Assembly: GCA_002451155.1 (NCBI GenBank)
Contig: DKBG01000134.1
Location: forward strand, 13,974-21,850
Source: Ignavibacteria bacterium UBA6906
Lineage (GTDB): Bacteria > Bacteroidota > Ignavibacteria > UBA10030 > UBA6906
Reading direction: 5' to 3'
DNA length: 7,877 nucleotides
Below, piece after piece: positions 7,294 through 7,877 of this stretch; the first letter of the stretch is position 1; each line of letters begins with the position of its first letter. Position numbers and translations under genes: made by a program. Under the pieces are notes generated by a model that was given only the letters and a program-made list of their open reading frames with translations, was not told the origin of the DNA and searched no databases.

Positions 7294-7872
7294 ATGGCAA
7301 TGAATGTGCTCGTTGTTGACGATGACCTGATCTCCAGGAAAGTGCTTGCAGCGCAGCTGCGCAAGCTCGGACATACGGTGACGGAAGCGAAAGACGGCAT
7401 GGAAGCCTGGTCGTTTCTCGAGCAGGTTGCCTTTCCCATCGTCATCACGGACTGGATCATGCCCGAGCTTGACGGGCCGGGACTTTGCCGAAAGATCCGG
7501 ATGCTATCCAGGGAAGCATATACCTACGTGATCCTCCTGACCGCGATGGAGCGGAAAGACGGGTATGTGCAGGGGATAGATTCCGGAGCGGACGATTTTG
7601 TCACGAAACCCTGCAGTACGGACGAGCTGCAGATCAGACTCCGGGTGGCAGAGCGGATTCTCGCGCTTCAAAACGAAGCCAGCGTCCTGGAAGGGCTTCT
7701 ACCGCTCTGTCCTTCGTGCAACCGAATTCACACGGGGGGGGCATCGTGGCAGTCCGTAGAGGGGTATCTCATGAAGAGGACCGAAGCCAGTTTCTCGCAC
7801 GGCGTCTGTCCCGAATGTTACAGCCGGCACCTGAAGCCGCAACTGGAAGAGGTTCAGCGGGGCGGTCAGTGA
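7294..7872 (+). CDS. Response regulator: receiver plus C-terminal Cys/His (zinc-knuckle-like) tail, second tandem copy
   Basis: A 192-residue protein that aligns without a gap to the preceding gene product, from MNVLVVDD through the CPEC motif. The receiver, about residues 4-121, has D9/D10, D53 in VITDWIMPELDGPGLCRKIR, T84 and K105. The tail has LLPLCPSCNRI (C139, C142) and SHGVCPEC (H169, C172, C175), again with 26 residues between CxxC and His. A polar end of about 17 residues (CYSRHLKPQLEEVQRGGQ region) extends beyond the first copy. The gene begins 7 nt after its neighbour and is surely the same transcript. The two copies differ at many surface positions, so the duplication is not recent and they may have different partners. 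A run of eight G (7734-7741) lies in the tail region; the frame across it is confirmed by agreement with the first copy. The gene ends 5 bases before the window edge. I expect it to be a phosphorylated switch with an unknown output. Confidence 0.93.
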   Translation: MAMNVLVVDDDLISRKVLAAQLRKLGHTVTEAKDGMEAWSFLEQVAFPIVITDWIMPELDGPGLCRKIRMLSREAYTYVILLTAMERKDGYVQGIDSGADDFVTKPCSTDELQIRLRVAERILALQNEASVLEGLLPLCPSCNRIHTGGASWQSVEGYLMKRTEASFSHGVCPECYSRHLKPQLEEVQRGGQ

Positions 7873-7877
7873 GGCGG

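Noticed and set aside
6561..7460. 299-residue open frame on the minus strand across the kinase end and both small receivers
   Set aside because: It lies wholly opposite well-supported genes, shows low-complexity Ser/Arg-rich stretches and no domain, and long antisense frames are common in GC-rich DNA.

Overview
The window is a dense two-component signalling cluster on the + strand of a GC-rich, probably Gram-negative bacterium. Soluble hybrid histidine kinases packed with PAS and GAF domains, together with receiver proteins ending in an 'LLPxCxxCxRI' zinc-knuckle-like tail, occur in Desulfobacterota, the Bacteroidota/Chlorobi/Ignavibacteria assemblage and other environmental phyla. Nothing in the window fixes the phylum. 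There are no RNA genes, insertion sequences, CRISPR arrays or transposase remnants.

Layout: (i) 1-920, the 3' part of a hybrid histidine kinase (ATPase domain plus C-terminal receiver), cut by the left edge. (ii) 921-1135, a 215-bp spacer with several repeats: a perfect 12-bp direct repeat, an 8-bp inverted repeat, a long palindrome and a weak sigma-54-like element. (iii) 1136-1537, a stand-alone CheY-like receiver. (iv) 1538-1737, a 200-bp spacer that is visibly more AT-rich in its middle, with a small hairpin-forming palindrome, a second weak sigma-54-like element and a good ribosome binding site. (v) 1738-6753, a 1671-residue kinase with the order REC-PAS-PAS-GAF-PAS-GAF-PAS-HisKA-HATPase-REC-REC-HPt. 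(vi) 6726-7286 and 7294-7872, two tandem paralogues, each a receiver followed by a short coiled segment and a C-x2-C-x26-H-x2-C-x2-C tail. The last three genes overlap or nearly touch and are probably one transcript.

How they may work together (inference): the large kinase has every part of a phosphorelay (H1028, D1318 and/or D1463, H1609). Its HPt domain is directly followed by two receivers that could accept phosphate from it. The window holds seven receiver domains, two ATPase domains and one HPt, but no DNA-binding, GGDEF, HD-GYP or AAA+ output domain. The output is therefore either protein-protein, through the small receivers and the uncharacterised Cys/His tail, or lies outside the window.
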